Positions 6,119 through 16,666 of a DNA stretch of 47,538 nucleotides are shown here, piece after piece (position 1 is the stretch's first letter; every line of letters begins with the position of its first letter). The position numbers and the translations under genes are program-made. The DNA comes from an uncultured Microbacteriaceae bacterium (GTDB lineage: Bacteria; Actinomycetota; Actinomycetes; Actinomycetales; Microbacteriaceae): positions 1 to 47,538 of the forward strand of contig CAKZKU010000071.1 in NCBI GenBank assembly GCA_937124545.1, given 5' to 3'. The notes under the pieces are model-generated. The model made no database searches. It saw only the letters and a list, made by a program, of their open reading frames with translations, and had not been told where the DNA came from.

Positions 6119-7561
6119 TCAGTCTTGCCAAGCGGGTGCTGCGCCGCTTTGAGCGTCTCCCACAACATGCACGCGAAGGTCATTCGTGGACCCGGGCGTA
6201 CCGGGAGGCGAGCCGGAGATCACCACGACCTTGTCGCCCACGCTGGCGAGACCGCCCTCCAATAGCGCTTTGTCCACTTGGGGATACATTGCGTCGGTGT
6301 GGCTGACACGGGGCACTGCGTGGGACTCGATCCCCCAACACAGCGCAATCTTCCGGCGTGCCTCCTCGGAGGGGGTAAACGCAATCATGGGGATCCGGGA
6401 ACGCAGCCGCGACATGCGTCGAGCCGAGTCTCCAGACTCCGTAAAGACGCAGAGAAACTTTGCTTCCACGAAGTCAGCGACTTCAGCTGCAGCGAGAGTA
6501 ATGGCGCCACCCTGTGTCCGAGGTTTCGTCCCGAGCGGCGGAATCCGGTCAAGCCCGTGGGTTTCTGAAGACTCCAAAATGCGAGCCATCGTTGCAACCG
6601 TGATCGAGGGAAACTGGCCCACGCTGGTCTCGCCACTGAGCATGACCGCATCGGCACCATCGAGCACGGCGTTGGCGACATCAGAGGTCTCGGCGCGCGT
6701 CGGCACCGGCGAGTCAATCATCGACTCGAGCATCTGCGTGGCGACGATAACGGGTTTCGCCATGCGGCGACACAATTCGATGGCTTTCTTCTGGACGATG
6801 GGAACGGTTTCCGGCGCCAACTCGACCCCCAGGTCGCCCCTAGCGACCATGACGGCGTCGAACGCGTCGATAATCTCTTCCAGAGCATCGACAGCTTGAG
6901 GCTTTTCAATCTTCGCGATGATGGGGACTGTCCGGCCCTCTTCACGCATAATCTCTCGAACCCGCGTAGCGTCCGCAGCATTTCGGACAAAGCTCAGGGC
7001 AATGAAATCGCACCCGAGACCAAGGCCCCAACGGAGGTCCACTTCATCCTTCTCCGAGAGCGCAGGGGCTGAAACAGCGACACCGGGAAGGTTGATGCCC
7101 TTGTTGTTGGAGACAGTGCCGCCCACGACCACAGTCGTCACCACATCTGTTTCACTCGAGCTCACTGCCTCCAAGCGAATTTTGCCATCGTCGATAAGCA
7201 ATGTGTCGCCAGCGCTCACATCGCCCGGCAGGCCCTTGTAGGTGGTTCCGACCAGCTCTTTGGTTCCCTCAACGTCACGCGTGGTGATGGTGAATGTGTC
7301 GCCGTTGCGCAATTCATGGGGACCACTCGCAAACTTTTCCAACCGAATTTTGGGTCCTTGCAGGTCCACCAACACTCCGACGGGCTTACCCGTGTCCTCT
7401 GCTGCCCTGCGAACGTTTGCGTAGATTTCCTCGTGGACATCATGCGAGCCGTGGGAAAGGTTCATGCGCAACACATCCGCGCCTGCTTCGAGAAGCGAGC
7501 GGATGTTGTCGTAACTAGCGGTTGCTGGGCCCAGCGTGGCAACAATCTTTGCGCGTCTCAT
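6119..7561 (-). CDS. pyk: Pyruvate kinase
   Basis: Converts phosphoenolpyruvate and ADP to pyruvate and ATP, the last step of glycolysis. The start MRRAKIVATLGPAT is the family N-terminus. Further motifs are MNLSHGSHDVHEE, KIEKPQAVDALEEII (catalytic Lys) and VMVARGDLGVELAPETVP. ATG at 7561 is chosen because it gives the usual 480 residues and has AAGGG a few bases upstream; the longer frame to 7678 would run into gltD. The C-terminal domain is complete. It is the last gene of the hisE-to-pyk run, 13 bases after gltD. I see no terminator between its stop and the convergent tRNA-Leu. Confidence 0.97.
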   Translation of the reverse strand: MRRAKIVATLGPATASYDNIRSLLEAGADVLRMNLSHGSHDVHEEIYANVRRAAEDTGKPVGVLVDLQGPKIRLEKFASGPHELRNGDTFTITTRDVEGTKELVGTTYKGLPGDVSAGDTLLIDDGKIRLEAVSSSETDVVTTVVVGGTVSNNKGINLPGVAVSAPALSEKDEVDLRWGLGLGCDFIALSFVRNAADATRVREIMREEGRTVPIIAKIEKPQAVDALEEIIDAFDAVMVARGDLGVELAPETVPIVQKKAIELCRRMAKPVIVATQMLESMIDSPVPTRAETSDVANAVLDGADAVMLSGETSVGQFPSITVATMARILESSETHGLDRIPPLGTKPRTQGGAITLAAAEVADFVEAKFLCVFTESGDSARRMSRLRSRIPMIAFTPSEEARRKIALCWGIESHAVPRVSHTDAMYPQVDKALLEGGLASVGDKVVVISGSPPGTPGSTNDLRVHVVGDAQSGAAPAWQD

Positions 7562-7574
7562 GAATCCCTTGGCT

Positions 7575-9032
7575 CTAAGCGTGGAGTGCGCGGTCGTTCG
7601 CGGTGACCGGCGCGGGTAATAGCGTAGCGCCTTCGAGATACTCATCCACTTGAGCTGCCACCGCCCGGCCTTCGGCAATCGCCCAGACGATCAGGGACGC
7701 GCCGCGACCGGCGTCGCCGGCAACAAATACACCGTCCACCTCGGTGCTGTAGTCGACCGAGCGACCCAGGTTCCCCCTGCTGTCAACGTCCACCGATAAT
7801 TGGCTCGTGAGGTTCTCGTGTTCCGCACCTCGGTAGCCCAGAGCCAGCAGTACCAGGTCAGCAGGAATCTCGCGTTCCGTTCCTGGCTTGGGGAAACGTC
7901 CGCCATCGCGGTATTCGGTTTCCGCGACCACCACAGCACGAACCTCACCAGCGTCATTACCGAGGAATTCCACCGTGGAGGCGAGGAATTCACGCGCACC
8001 GCCCTCTTCGTGGGCGCTTTGGACTTGAAACAGAACCGGGTCAAGCGGCCACGGCGTCTGCTCCGGCCGCTCCGTGGGCGGCTTCTCGCCAATGGCGAGC
8101 ATCGTCGTCGACAAGGCGTGTTGGCGGTGTGCGGTGCCCAAACAGTCGGCACCGGTGTCTCCGCCTCCCAAAATGACAACGTGCTTGCCTTCTGCGGTGA
8201 TGAGGCTCTCTACCGCGTCCCCTGCTTGAACGTGGTTACTGGGAGTGAGATAGTCCATGGCGTGGTGGATGCCCAGTAGGTCCCGTCCGGGAATGTCGAG
8301 CTCTCGCGGGACGCTCGCACCGGTGGCCACGACCACCGCGTCGTAGCGCTCGTGGATTTCCTCCCAGGTTATGTCCACCCCGATCTCAACACCAGCGCGG
8401 AAACGCGTCCCTTCAGCTTGCATCTGAGCAAGTCGCTGATCGAGGTGGTGTTTTTCCATTTTGAAGTCGGGGATGCCGTAGCGGAGCAAGCCGCCGATTC
8501 GGTCATCGCGCTCGAAAACCGCAACTGTGTGGCCCACGCGAGTGAGCTGCTGAGCGGCAGCAAGACCTGCTGGCCCACTGCCGACGACGGCGACCGTTTT
8601 GCCGCTGAGGCGATCGGGCGGGACAGGTTGCACCCAGCCGTTCTCCCACGCATCATCAATGATCGACACCTCGATGTTTTTGATTGTCACCGGGGGCTGA
8701 TTAATCCCCAACACACACGACGACTCGCACGGTGCCGGACAAAGCCTGCCCGTGAATTCGGGGAAATTGTTGGTCTCGTGGAGACGCTCAATTGCGCCTT
8801 TTCCATCCCCACGTCGGACCAGGTCGTTCCATTCGGGAATCAAGTTACCCAGTGGGCAGCCTTGGTGACAGAACGGGACACCACAATCCATGCATCGACT
8901 CGCTTGGCGGGTCAGCGCAGACGGGTCAGCTGCTCCATAGACCTCTTTCCAGTCTCCGATACGAACGTCGACGGGCCGGCGGGCGGGAAGCTCCCGCTCG
9001 GTGTACTTCATAAAACCGCGTGGATCAGCCAC
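7575..9032 (-). CDS. gltD: Glutamate synthase, small (beta) subunit
   Basis: Supplies electrons from NADPH, through FAD and iron-sulfur clusters, to the large subunit for glutamate formation. The N-terminal cluster cysteines are CMDCGVPFCHQGC (C47, C50, C55, C59) and CPAPCESSC (C98, C102, C106). The FAD site is VVGSGPAGLAAAQQL near 150 and the NADPH site is VVILGGGDTGADCLG near 290. Length 485 is typical. The GTG start at 9032 lies in an 8-base overlap with gltB (GTGGCTGA), indicating coupled translation and equal subunit supply. Confidence 0.97.
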   Translation of the reverse strand: MADPRGFMKYTERELPARRPVDVRIGDWKEVYGAADPSALTRQASRCMDCGVPFCHQGCPLGNLIPEWNDLVRRGDGKGAIERLHETNNFPEFTGRLCPAPCESSCVLGINQPPVTIKNIEVSIIDDAWENGWVQPVPPDRLSGKTVAVVGSGPAGLAAAQQLTRVGHTVAVFERDDRIGGLLRYGIPDFKMEKHHLDQRLAQMQAEGTRFRAGVEIGVDITWEEIHERYDAVVVATGASVPRELDIPGRDLLGIHHAMDYLTPSNHVQAGDAVESLITAEGKHVVILGGGDTGADCLGTAHRQHALSTTMLAIGEKPPTERPEQTPWPLDPVLFQVQSAHEEGGAREFLASTVEFLGNDAGEVRAVVVAETEYRDGGRFPKPGTEREIPADLVLLALGYRGAEHENLTSQLSVDVDSRGNLGRSVDYSTEVDGVFVAGDAGRGASLIVWAIAEGRAVAAQVDEYLEGATLLPAPVTANDRALHA

Positions 9033-12000
9033 CAGTTACCTCCAGAATCCGACTCCACACTTCCCCGCCATCGGGGTCGAGTCCCTCTTGCGTCGCCTGG
9101 GCACGGGTGCGAAGCACTGCTTGAAAGTCCCGAGGAGTAACTTTGCTGATACTCGCCAGGGTCTCATCAACGTTCTCCAACAACCGGTTCGCGAGAGGTG
9201 ACCCGGTCAGCGATGCGTGCTGGCGCAGAAGGTCCAGAACAATCTCGGCGTCAGCGCTGCCCAGAGGGCCAACTTCAAGCTCTCCCGCAACCATGGCTTC
9301 GCGGTTAAGGCGCTCGCTCCGCAGGTTCCTGACATAGGCCGAGCCACCCGACATTCCCGCGCCGATGTTCCGACCAGCGTCGCCCAAAATCAGGGCCAGT
9401 CCCCCGGTCATGTATTCCAGAGCGTGGTCACCAACGCCCTCAACAACAGCCGTGGCGCCGGAGTTACGAACCAGGAATCTCTCGCCCACGACACCGGAGA
9501 GGAACATCGTTCCCGAGGTGGCCCCGTAACCGATCACGTTTCCAGCAATGACATTGTGCTCCGGCGGGAATACCGACTCTGGGTGTGGTCTCACCACCAC
9601 CGAACCACCCGAGAGACCCTTGCCGACATAGTCGTTGGCGTCCCCGGTGAGTGTCAGTGAGATACCTCCGGGCAGGAAAGCTCCCAGGGATTGACCGGCG
9701 GAGCCTTCGAGCTCAACCGTGATGGTGTCGGTGGGTAGTCCCTGCTCGCCGTGTCTCATCGTGACGTGGTGGCCCAAAAGAGTTCCGACGGCACGCTCTG
9801 TGTTTCGAATCGACCGCACCAGGTGAACCTTTTCGCCGTGGTCGATCGCCGCCTTCGCCGCAGCCAGCAAGTCCTGGTCGAAATGCTCAGCCAACTCGTG
9901 GTCCTGACCTTCAGTCCGCTTCAGCGGGTAGGCGGTGTCAAGGTGGGCCGTGGCAAGAATCGGGCCAAGATCCAGCCCATCCGCTTTCCAGTGATGAATC
10001 GCACGGTCCACGTCCAGCAGACCCGCCTGCCCGATCGCTTCTTCCAGCGAGCGGAAACCAAGCTGAGCGAGGTATTCCCGCACCTCTTCGGCAAGGAACT
10101 GGAAGAAGGTCTTAACGAATTCGGGGGTACCGCTGAAGCGTTTGCGCAGCTCAGGATTCTGCGTTGCCACGCCCACCGGACACGTGTCGAGGTGACACAC
10201 GCGCATGAGGATACAACCGCTCACGACCATAGGTGCTGTCGCGAAGCCATACTCCTCTGCACCCAGTAGTGCGGCAATGATCACGTCCCTGCCGGTTTTC
10301 ATCTGGCCATCAACCTGAAGGGTGGTGCGTCCGCGCAGGTTGTTCACCACGAGGGTTTGTTGCGCTTCTGCGAGCCCAATTTCCCACGGTGTGCCGGCGT
10401 GCTTGAGAGAGTTGAGAGGACTTGCCCCCGTCCCACCATCGTGTCCCGAGATGAGGACAACATCGGCTTTTGCCTTAGCAACACCGGTTGCCACGGCGCC
10501 AATGCCCGACTGGCTAACGAGCTTCACATGCACGCGAGCCTGAGGGTTCGAGCGTTTCAAATCGAAAATCAGTTGTTTGAGGTCTTCGATCGAATAGATG
10601 TCGTGGTGAGGCGGCGGCGAGATAAGTCCTACGCCGGGGGTGCCATGGCGCAGAGAGGCAATCCACGGATAGACCTTGTTCGCGGGCAACTGGCCACCCT
10701 CACCCGGCTTGGCGCCCTGGGCCATCTTGATCTGGAGATCTTCGGCCATGCTGAGGTAGTAGCTGGTCACGCCGAAACGACCCGAAGCGATCTGTTTGAT
10801 TTTGCTTCGGCGATTCGGGTCGAGAAGGCGCTCTGGTGACTCTCCGCCTTCTCCGGTGTTTGAGCGACCGCCGAGTTCGTTCATCGCGACCGCCAAGGTT
10901 TCGTGCATTTCCGGCGAGATTGCGCCCATACTCATCGCGCCCGTGGTGAAACGGGCGATGATGCTGGAGGCCGGTTCGACTTCCTCGAGTGGGACAGCGG
11001 GCCGCTCCCCCGTCTTCAGTCGGAAAAGACCACGCAGGGTCATCAGACGCTCGGCTTGCTCGTCCACGCTCTTGGTGTACTTGCGGAACACATCAAAACT
11101 CTGCGACCTCGTGGCGTGCTGGAGCGTGAAGACCGTCTCCGGACTGAACAGGTGCGGGGGGCCTTCACGGCGCCACTGGTACTCGCCGCCCACGGGAAGT
11201 ACTTCGTGTGGGTTGGCTCCCGCAGCGATCGGATACGCCAAGCGGTGACGCGCCTCGTTTTCCTGCGCCAGCACCTCGAGACCTACACCACCGATCACCG
11301 AGGTGGTGCCGGTGAAGTAAGCATCAACCAAGTCCTGGCTCAACCCGATAGCTTCGAATGCCTGCGCGCCGGCGTAGGAAGCAACGGTGGAAATGCCCAT
11401 CTTGCTCATGATCTTCAGCACGCCTTTGCCGAGCGCCTTGATGACGTTGCGGACCGCCACCTCCGGCTCGACCCCGGTGATTACGCCGGTGCGGGCCAGG
11501 AGTTCGACGGTCTCCATCGCGAGGTAAGGGTTGACCGCCGAGGCTCCAAAACCGATGAGGAGTGCAACATGGTGCACTTCGCGAACGTCGCCGGATTCCA
11601 CAACAAGCCCGACCTGCATGCGTTTGTTCCCGCGAATGAGGTGGTGATGCACAGCAGAGAGCATTAGGAGTGAGGGAATGGGGGCCAGGTCTTGGTGCGA
11701 GTCTCGGTCACTGAGCACAAGAAAAAGCGCACCGGCGCTGATAGCGTCGTCCGCCTCGCGACACATTGCCTCAAGTCGAGCTCGCAACCCGTCGGCACCC
11801 TCTTCGACACGGTAGAGCCCGCTCAGGGTGTGTGCCGCTGCGCGTCCATCCTCCAGCTTGAGGTGGCCGATTTTGGCCAGCTCGTCATTGTCAATGACGG
11901 GGAAATCGAGGGAGACCTGCGTCGCGTGCTCCGGAGTCGCGTCCAGAAGGTTGCGCTCTGGTCCAAGTCCGCTCGCCATGGACGTCACAATTTCTTCGCG

Positions 12001-13587
12001 GATCGAATCCAAGGGAGGGTTCGTAACCTGAGCAAATTGTTGCGTGAAGTAATCAAAAAGCAACCGGGGGCGGTCAGAGATTGCCGCAATTGGCGTATCG
12101 GAGCCCATGGCGCCCAGAGGCTCGGCAGCATTCTGGCCCATCGGACCCAGCAACACCCGCACTTCTTCCTCGGTGTAGCCGAAGGTCCTCTGACGACGCT
12201 GAATCGAGCTGGGGGTATGGATAATGTGCTCGCGCTCGGGGAGCTGAGCAAATTCGATGCGGTGATCCTTGACCCATTCACCCCAGGGCTTTTCGTGGGC
12301 AAGCTGTTGTTTAAGTTCCTGGTCTTCGATGAGCCGACCCTCTACGGTGTCGGCCAACAACATGGAGCCTGGACGCAACCGACCCTTGCGCACCACCGTT
12401 GATGGGTCAACATCAAGTACGCCAATTTCGCTTGCGAGAATGATGAGTCCATCGGACGTGATGACATAGCGTCCTGGGCGCAACCCGTTCCTGTCGAGGG
12501 TGGCGCCGACTAGGGAACCGTCGGTGAACACGAGTGCCGCGGGGCCATCCCAGGGCTCCATCATCATCGAGTGGTACTCGTAGAAGTCGCGGACAGCAGG
12601 GTCCATGTCGGCGTGGTTCTCCCACGCCTCGGGGACCATCATCATGATCGCGTGGGGCAATGATCGGCCCGAAAGCGTGAGAAGCTCCACAACCTCATCG
12701 AAGGATGCCGAGTCGGAGCCTCCCTCGGACACGATGGGCATCAATGGCTGGAGGTCGCCCAGCAGCGACGACTGCAACTGGTCCTGGCGCGCCCGCATCC
12801 AGTTGCGGTTTGCTCGAATGGTGTTGATTTCCCCGTTGTGAGCGATCATCCGGAAGGGCTGGGCGAGAGGCCAGGAAGGGAAGGTGTTGGTGGAAAACCG
12901 CGAGTGGACGAGGGCGAGCGTCGACTGGAAGTCCGGTGAGCTGAGGTCTAGGTAAAAGGGCTCCAGCTGCAGCGTGGTGACCATGCCCTTGTACACGATC
13001 GTGCGCGAAGACAGCGAGGGCAGGTAAGAACCGAGCTCCCGCTCGGCACGCTTGCGGAGTCGGAAAGTAAGCCGGTCAAGTTCAATGCCGGCCTTGTCCC
13101 CGGCGGCCGAGGAGACAAATATCTGCTCAATCACCGGCATTGCCGCACGGGCAAGGTCTCCCAGAATCTCCGAATTAACCGGGACATCGCGCCATCCGAG
13201 AACAGTCAGACCCTCCTGCACAGCAATAGCCTCTATACCGGCCTTCTCGCTCTCCCGCTCGGAGCTATCCGTTGGAAGGAAAACACTTCCCGCCGCAAAG
13301 CGACCCTTAGCAGGCAGCTCAAACCCTACGACGTTGCGAAAAAACTGATCGGGAATCTGAGTGACGATTCCTGCCCCATCGCCGGTGCCCTCGTCGGAAC
13401 CCACCGCACCTCGGTGTTCCAGGTTGCGCAACGCTTCCAGGGCCTTCTGCACGATGTCGTGCCCCGGGGTGCCGCGGAGTGTTGCGACCATTGCCAAACC
13501 ACAGGCATCACGGTCGTGATCTGGCTGGTAGAGACCAGCGGCGTCGGGAGCAGAGCTCCAACGTTGAAAAGGCGTGCGAGAAGACAT
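9025..13587 (-). CDS. gltB: Glutamate synthase, large (alpha) subunit
   Basis: Transfers the glutamine amide nitrogen to 2-oxoglutarate, giving two glutamates. The N-terminal Ntn amidotransferase begins at Cys29 (DRDACGLAMVATLRG), which implies removal of a 28-residue propeptide. The FMN-binding synthase domain includes GEGGQLPANKVYPWIASLRHG and SGHDGGTGASPLNSLKHAG. The 3Fe-4S cysteines are in CILMRVCHLDTCPVGVATQN. The C-terminal GXGXG beta-helix contains YVGKGLSGGSVVVRPHP and GYGATSGTMFLSG. 1520 residues is normal. ATG at 13587 has AGGA about 8 bases upstream. It follows lgt by 51 bases, the largest gap in the hisE-to-pyk run, so a separate promoter is possible. Confidence 0.98.
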   Translation of the reverse strand: MSSRTPFQRWSSAPDAAGLYQPDHDRDACGLAMVATLRGTPGHDIVQKALEALRNLEHRGAVGSDEGTGDGAGIVTQIPDQFFRNVVGFELPAKGRFAAGSVFLPTDSSERESEKAGIEAIAVQEGLTVLGWRDVPVNSEILGDLARAAMPVIEQIFVSSAAGDKAGIELDRLTFRLRKRAERELGSYLPSLSSRTIVYKGMVTTLQLEPFYLDLSSPDFQSTLALVHSRFSTNTFPSWPLAQPFRMIAHNGEINTIRANRNWMRARQDQLQSSLLGDLQPLMPIVSEGGSDSASFDEVVELLTLSGRSLPHAIMMMVPEAWENHADMDPAVRDFYEYHSMMMEPWDGPAALVFTDGSLVGATLDRNGLRPGRYVITSDGLIILASEIGVLDVDPSTVVRKGRLRPGSMLLADTVEGRLIEDQELKQQLAHEKPWGEWVKDHRIEFAQLPEREHIIHTPSSIQRRQRTFGYTEEEVRVLLGPMGQNAAEPLGAMGSDTPIAAISDRPRLLFDYFTQQFAQVTNPPLDSIREEIVTSMASGLGPERNLLDATPEHATQVSLDFPVIDNDELAKIGHLKLEDGRAAAHTLSGLYRVEEGADGLRARLEAMCREADDAISAGALFLVLSDRDSHQDLAPIPSLLMLSAVHHHLIRGNKRMQVGLVVESGDVREVHHVALLIGFGASAVNPYLAMETVELLARTGVITGVEPEVAVRNVIKALGKGVLKIMSKMGISTVASYAGAQAFEAIGLSQDLVDAYFTGTTSVIGGVGLEVLAQENEARHRLAYPIAAGANPHEVLPVGGEYQWRREGPPHLFSPETVFTLQHATRSQSFDVFRKYTKSVDEQAERLMTLRGLFRLKTGERPAVPLEEVEPASSIIARFTTGAMSMGAISPEMHETLAVAMNELGGRSNTGEGGESPERLLDPNRRSKIKQIASGRFGVTSYYLSMAEDLQIKMAQGAKPGEGGQLPANKVYPWIASLRHGTPGVGLISPPPHHDIYSIEDLKQLIFDLKRSNPQARVHVKLVSQSGIGAVATGVAKAKADVVLISGHDGGTGASPLNSLKHAGTPWEIGLAEAQQTLVVNNLRGRTTLQVDGQMKTGRDVIIAALLGAEEYGFATAPMVVSGCILMRVCHLDTCPVGVATQNPELRKRFSGTPEFVKTFFQFLAEEVREYLAQLGFRSLEEAIGQAGLLDVDRAIHHWKADGLDLGPILATAHLDTAYPLKRTEGQDHELAEHFDQDLLAAAKAAIDHGEKVHLVRSIRNTERAVGTLLGHHVTMRHGEQGLPTDTITVELEGSAGQSLGAFLPGGISLTLTGDANDYVGKGLSGGSVVVRPHPESVFPPEHNVIAGNVIGYGATSGTMFLSGVVGERFLVRNSGATAVVEGVGDHALEYMTGGLALILGDAGRNIGAGMSGGSAYVRNLRSERLNREAMVAGELEVGPLGSADAEIVLDLLRQHASLTGSPLANRLLENVDETLASISKVTPRDFQAVLRTRAQATQEGLDPDGGEVWSRILEVTGG

Positions 13588-13638
13588 GTCACCATCCTGA
13601 GGACTTGAGAGGGTGGGACGACATTGGCCCGGGAGAAT

Positions 13639-14640
13639 TTAGGGGCGAGAACTCTGTCGTTGTGTGACCGGTTTCTCTTCCTTCGTGACGCTGTCTGACG
13701 GTTCGTCGAGAACAGTGTAAAAATCGTTATCAGAGTCTAGCGCAGGCTCCTGAACCCATTCTCGACCAGGCCGGTACGGGCCCGGTTCGCTCCCTGTGTG
13801 TCGACGGCCCTGGATGACAAAGATTGCCAATCCCAGCGCAATTGCGGCGAGAGCGCCCCAAATGTTGACGCGAACTCCCAGAATCAGCTCGGCCGGGTCA
13901 AGGCGCAGGGTTTCAAGGAAAACCCGCCCCAAGCCGTACCACACGAGGTAGAGACCGAGTTGTCGCCCCCATTGAAGCGACAGTTTCCTGCCAACCCACA
14001 CGAGGGCGGCAGCACCGAGGAGGTTCCAGAGCATTTCGTAGGCGAACGTCGGGTGGAAGAGTGTGTCAGCCGGCAACCCGACAGGGATGGCGGCGTTCGG
14101 CCGGTCAATCATCAGACCCCACGGTAAATCCGTTGGCGCACCGAAGAGCTCCTGATTGAAATAGTTACCCAGCCGTCCCATCGCCTGCGCGACAAGCAGT
14201 CCCGGAGCAAGCGCGTCGGCGTAGGCGGTAAATCGGATACCGGTCTGACGTGCCCCAATATAGGCGCCCACCGCTCCCAGCGTGATGGCGCCGAAAATGG
14301 CGAGTCCGCCCTCCCAAACGTAAAAAATGCGCAGTAGGTCGGCCCCTTCGAAAAAATAGTCCGCCGGGTGGGTTATCACGTGATACAAACGGCCGCCGAG
14401 GATTCCAAACGGCACCGCCCACAGCGCAATGTCAAGAACTACCCAGGGCTCAGCCCCACGGGCGACCAACCGCCGATTACTTATCCACAGCGCGAGCCCG
14501 ATTCCGACCAGGATAAACAGCGCATAGGCGTTGATCTGCAGGTTCAGACCGAACCAGTCAAGTCCGATGTCTCGGAGCCATTGGCCGATGTTAAAAGAAC
14601 GCCATTGAGCTCCCGGGCTGGGGATACCGCTGAATTCCAT
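13639..14640 (-). CDS. lgt: Prolipoprotein diacylglyceryl transferase
   Basis: A polytopic inner-membrane enzyme that moves diacylglycerol from phosphatidylglycerol to the lipobox cysteine of prolipoproteins. It has about seven hydrophobic segments. Conserved motifs are GGRLYHVITHP (essential His region), GRLGNYFNQELFGAPTDLPW (the Lgt signature) and HPTFAYEMLWN. The last 60 or so residues are a charged cytoplasmic tail, common in actinobacterial Lgt. Length is 333. ATG at 14640 has GGAAGG five bases before it. It follows trpA by 23 bases; the trpA-lgt-pyk order also occurs in mycobacteria. Confidence 0.97.
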   Translation of the reverse strand: MEFSGIPSPGAQWRSFNIGQWLRDIGLDWFGLNLQINAYALFILVGIGLALWISNRRLVARGAEPWVVLDIALWAVPFGILGGRLYHVITHPADYFFEGADLLRIFYVWEGGLAIFGAITLGAVGAYIGARQTGIRFTAYADALAPGLLVAQAMGRLGNYFNQELFGAPTDLPWGLMIDRPNAAIPVGLPADTLFHPTFAYEMLWNLLGAAALVWVGRKLSLQWGRQLGLYLVWYGLGRVFLETLRLDPAELILGVRVNIWGALAAIALGLAIFVIQGRRHTGSEPGPYRPGREWVQEPALDSDNDFYTVLDEPSDSVTKEEKPVTQRQSSRP

Positions 14641-14659
14641 GAAAACCTTCCGTCTTTTC

Positions 14660-14665
14660 TAGGCT
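14660..14665 (-). promoter_or_regulatory. Possible -10 upstream of lgt
   Basis: Minus strand TAGCCT overlaps the trpA stop TAG and lies about 19 bases before the lgt ATG, leaving room for a short leader with the GGAAGG ribosome-binding site. It resembles the hexamers at hisE and polA. It could equally be chance, since TAG is simply the trpA stop. Confidence 0.2.
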
Positions 14666-15455
14666 ACTCGGAACGCCGGGTGCCCGTGGAGAGCCCAGTA
14701 GCCAATGTCCGAACAGCGTCCACTCCCCCATCGCTCAGAGCGCGAACGAAAGCCGAGCCGACGATGGCGCCATCGGCAAAAGAGACCACATCAGCAACGT
14801 GTTCGGCGGTTGAAATTCCCAATCCCACGCATGTCGCGGTGGCACCCTGTTCGTACACCCGGGCGACCAATTTCTGCGCAGCAGAATCCACGTCGTCCCG
14901 GGTGCCCGTAATTCCCATGGTCGAAACCGCGTAGACGAAGCCGCGGGACAGGAGCGCGGAGTTTGCCAGACGCTCATCCGACGAGGAGGGCGCCGCAAGA
15001 AAAACCCGCTCTAGACCGGCGTTCTCAGAAACCTGGAGCCATTCGGTGGCCTCGTCGGGAATTAAATCGGGGGTAATGAGCCCCTGACCACCAGCCTCTT
15101 TGAGGTCCTCTGCAAACTTCTGAACCCCATACTGCACAACAGGATTCCAATACGTCATGACTAAAACCGGTTTTCCGGTGGCTTCAGTAATTTGCTTTAC
15201 GGCAGTAAACACCTGGTGCAACTTGAAGCCAGCCTCGAGGGCCGTCTGCGTTGCCTTCGCGATCACCGGGCCGTCCATGACCGGATCACTGTAAGGAACA
15301 CCCAGCTCAAGGACGTCGGCGCCGGCGTCCAGTGCGGCAATACTCGCCTCGACACTGGTTTCCCAGTCGGGGAAGCCCAACGGCAGGTAGGCGATGAGAG
15401 TGCCGTGGCCCTCGAGTTTGCGCGTTTGAATGGTGTCCGCGACGGTTGCCGTCAC
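14664..15455 (-). CDS. trpA: Tryptophan synthase alpha subunit
   Basis: Cleaves indole-3-glycerol phosphate to indole, which is channelled to TrpB. It is a TIM barrel of 263 residues with the catalytic Glu in [10 protein letters not shown] and Asp in MDGPVIAKA, plus [12 protein letters not shown] and the phosphate-binding [10 protein letters not shown] and GSAFVRAL. The GTG start at 15455 overlaps the trpB stop in GTGA. Confidence 0.97.
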   Translation of the reverse strand: MTATVADTIQTRKLEGHGTLIAYLPLGFPDWETSVEASIAALDAGADVLELGVPYSDPVMDGPVIAKATQTALEAGFKLHQVFTAVKQITEATGKPVLVMTYWNPVVQYGVQKFAEDLKEAGGQGLITPDLIPDEATEWLQVSENAGLERVFLAAPSSSDERLANSALLSRGFVYAVSTMGITGTRDDVDSAAQKLVARVYEQGATATCVGLGISTAEHVADVVSFADGAIVGSAFVRALSDGGVDAVRTLATGLSTGTRRSE

Positions 15456-16666
15456 AGCCCGCTACCCGGCTCGAAAAGTCCGAAATAACGACCGGCCGTT
15501 TCCATATCTTTATCTCCACGGCCGCTTAACGACACCAAAATCGTGGCGTCAGGTCCGAGCTCCTGCCCCAACATTTGCGTCCCGGCCAAGGCATGGGCGG
15601 TCTCAATGGCGGGAATGATCCCCTCAGTTTGGGACAACAACCGCAGCGACTGCATGGCTTGGTCGTCGGTCACCGGGACATATTCAGCCCGCCCAAGACC
15701 GGCAAGCCACGCGTGCTCGGGTCCCACGCCCGGGTAGTCAAGCCCTGCAGAAATCGAGTGGGATTCAATGGTTTGGCCGTCTTCGTCCTGCAACACCAGC
15801 GACCTAGCGCCGTGGAGCATTCCCGGCTTACCTCGACTGATCGTCGAAGCGTGATGTGGAGTGTCGGCGCCGTCGCCGCCTGCCTCGTAACCAAGAAGGC
15901 GCACGTCAGCGTCATCCAGGAACGCATGAAATATCCCCATCGCGTTGGACCCTCCGCCAACACACGCAGTCACCGCGGTCGGCAACTGGCCGGTCAGCTC
16001 GAGCATTTGCTCGCGGGCTTCGTAGCCGATCACCGAGTGGAAGTCTCGAACCATGAGTGGGAACGGATGTGGCCCGGCGACTGTTCCCAGAAGGTAGTGA
16101 GTGGTGTCAACGCTGGCCACCCAATCACGCATCGCGTCATTGATTGCGTCTTTGAGAGTGCGCGACCCCGTCTTGACAGCCACTACCTCAGCGCCCATCA
16201 GTCGCATCCGGGCGACGTTGAGTGCCTGTCTCTCGGTGTCAACTTCTCCCATGTAGACCACGCAGCTCATGCCCATCAGGGCGGCCGCCGTCGCCGTCGC
16301 CACACCGTGTTGACCAGCGCCCGTCTCTGCGATGAGGCGATTCTTCCCAAGCCGCTTCGCCAACAGTGCCTGCCCGAGAACGTTGTTGATTTTGTGGCTA
16401 CCAGTGTGGTTGAGGTCTTCGCGTTTCAGAAAAATTCGTGCCCCACCGCAGTGCTCTGCGAAGCGTGTGGCTTCCGTAATAATCGACGGCCGACCGGTGT
16501 AGGTCCTGTGCAACTCTGCGAGTTCGGACTGGAACGTTGGGTCCGCCTTTGCCGCCCGATAGGCAGCCTCGAGTTCATCCAGGGCATGTATCAGGGACTC
16601 AGGGACAAAACGACCGCCGAATTCGCCGTAGTAGGGACCCTCCACCAGAGACAGTTTCTCGCTCAT
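15452..16666 (-). CDS. trpB: Tryptophan synthase beta subunit
   Basis: A PLP enzyme that condenses indole with serine. Schiff-base Lys92 is in [10 protein letters not shown], preceded by FLKRED. The catalytic Glu region is [14 protein letters not shown] and the PLP-phosphate loop is [10 protein letters not shown]. 404 residues, normal. Start ATG at 16666 overlaps the trpC stop (ATGA), and its stop overlaps the trpA start, so trpCBA is translationally coupled. Confidence 0.98.
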   Translation of the reverse strand: MSEKLSLVEGPYYGEFGGRFVPESLIHALDELEAAYRAAKADPTFQSELAELHRTYTGRPSIITEATRFAEHCGGARIFLKREDLNHTGSHKINNVLGQALLAKRLGKNRLIAETGAGQHGVATATAAALMGMSCVVYMGEVDTERQALNVARMRLMGAEVVAVKTGSRTLKDAINDAMRDWVASVDTTHYLLGTVAGPHPFPLMVRDFHSVIGYEAREQMLELTGQLPTAVTACVGGGSNAMGIFHAFLDDADVRLLGYEAGGDGADTPHHASTISRGKPGMLHGARSLVLQDEDGQTIESHSISAGLDYPGVGPEHAWLAGLGRAEYVPVTDDQAMQSLRLLSQTEGIIPAIETAHALAGTQMLGQELGPDATILVSLSGRGDKDMETAGRYFGLFEPGSGL

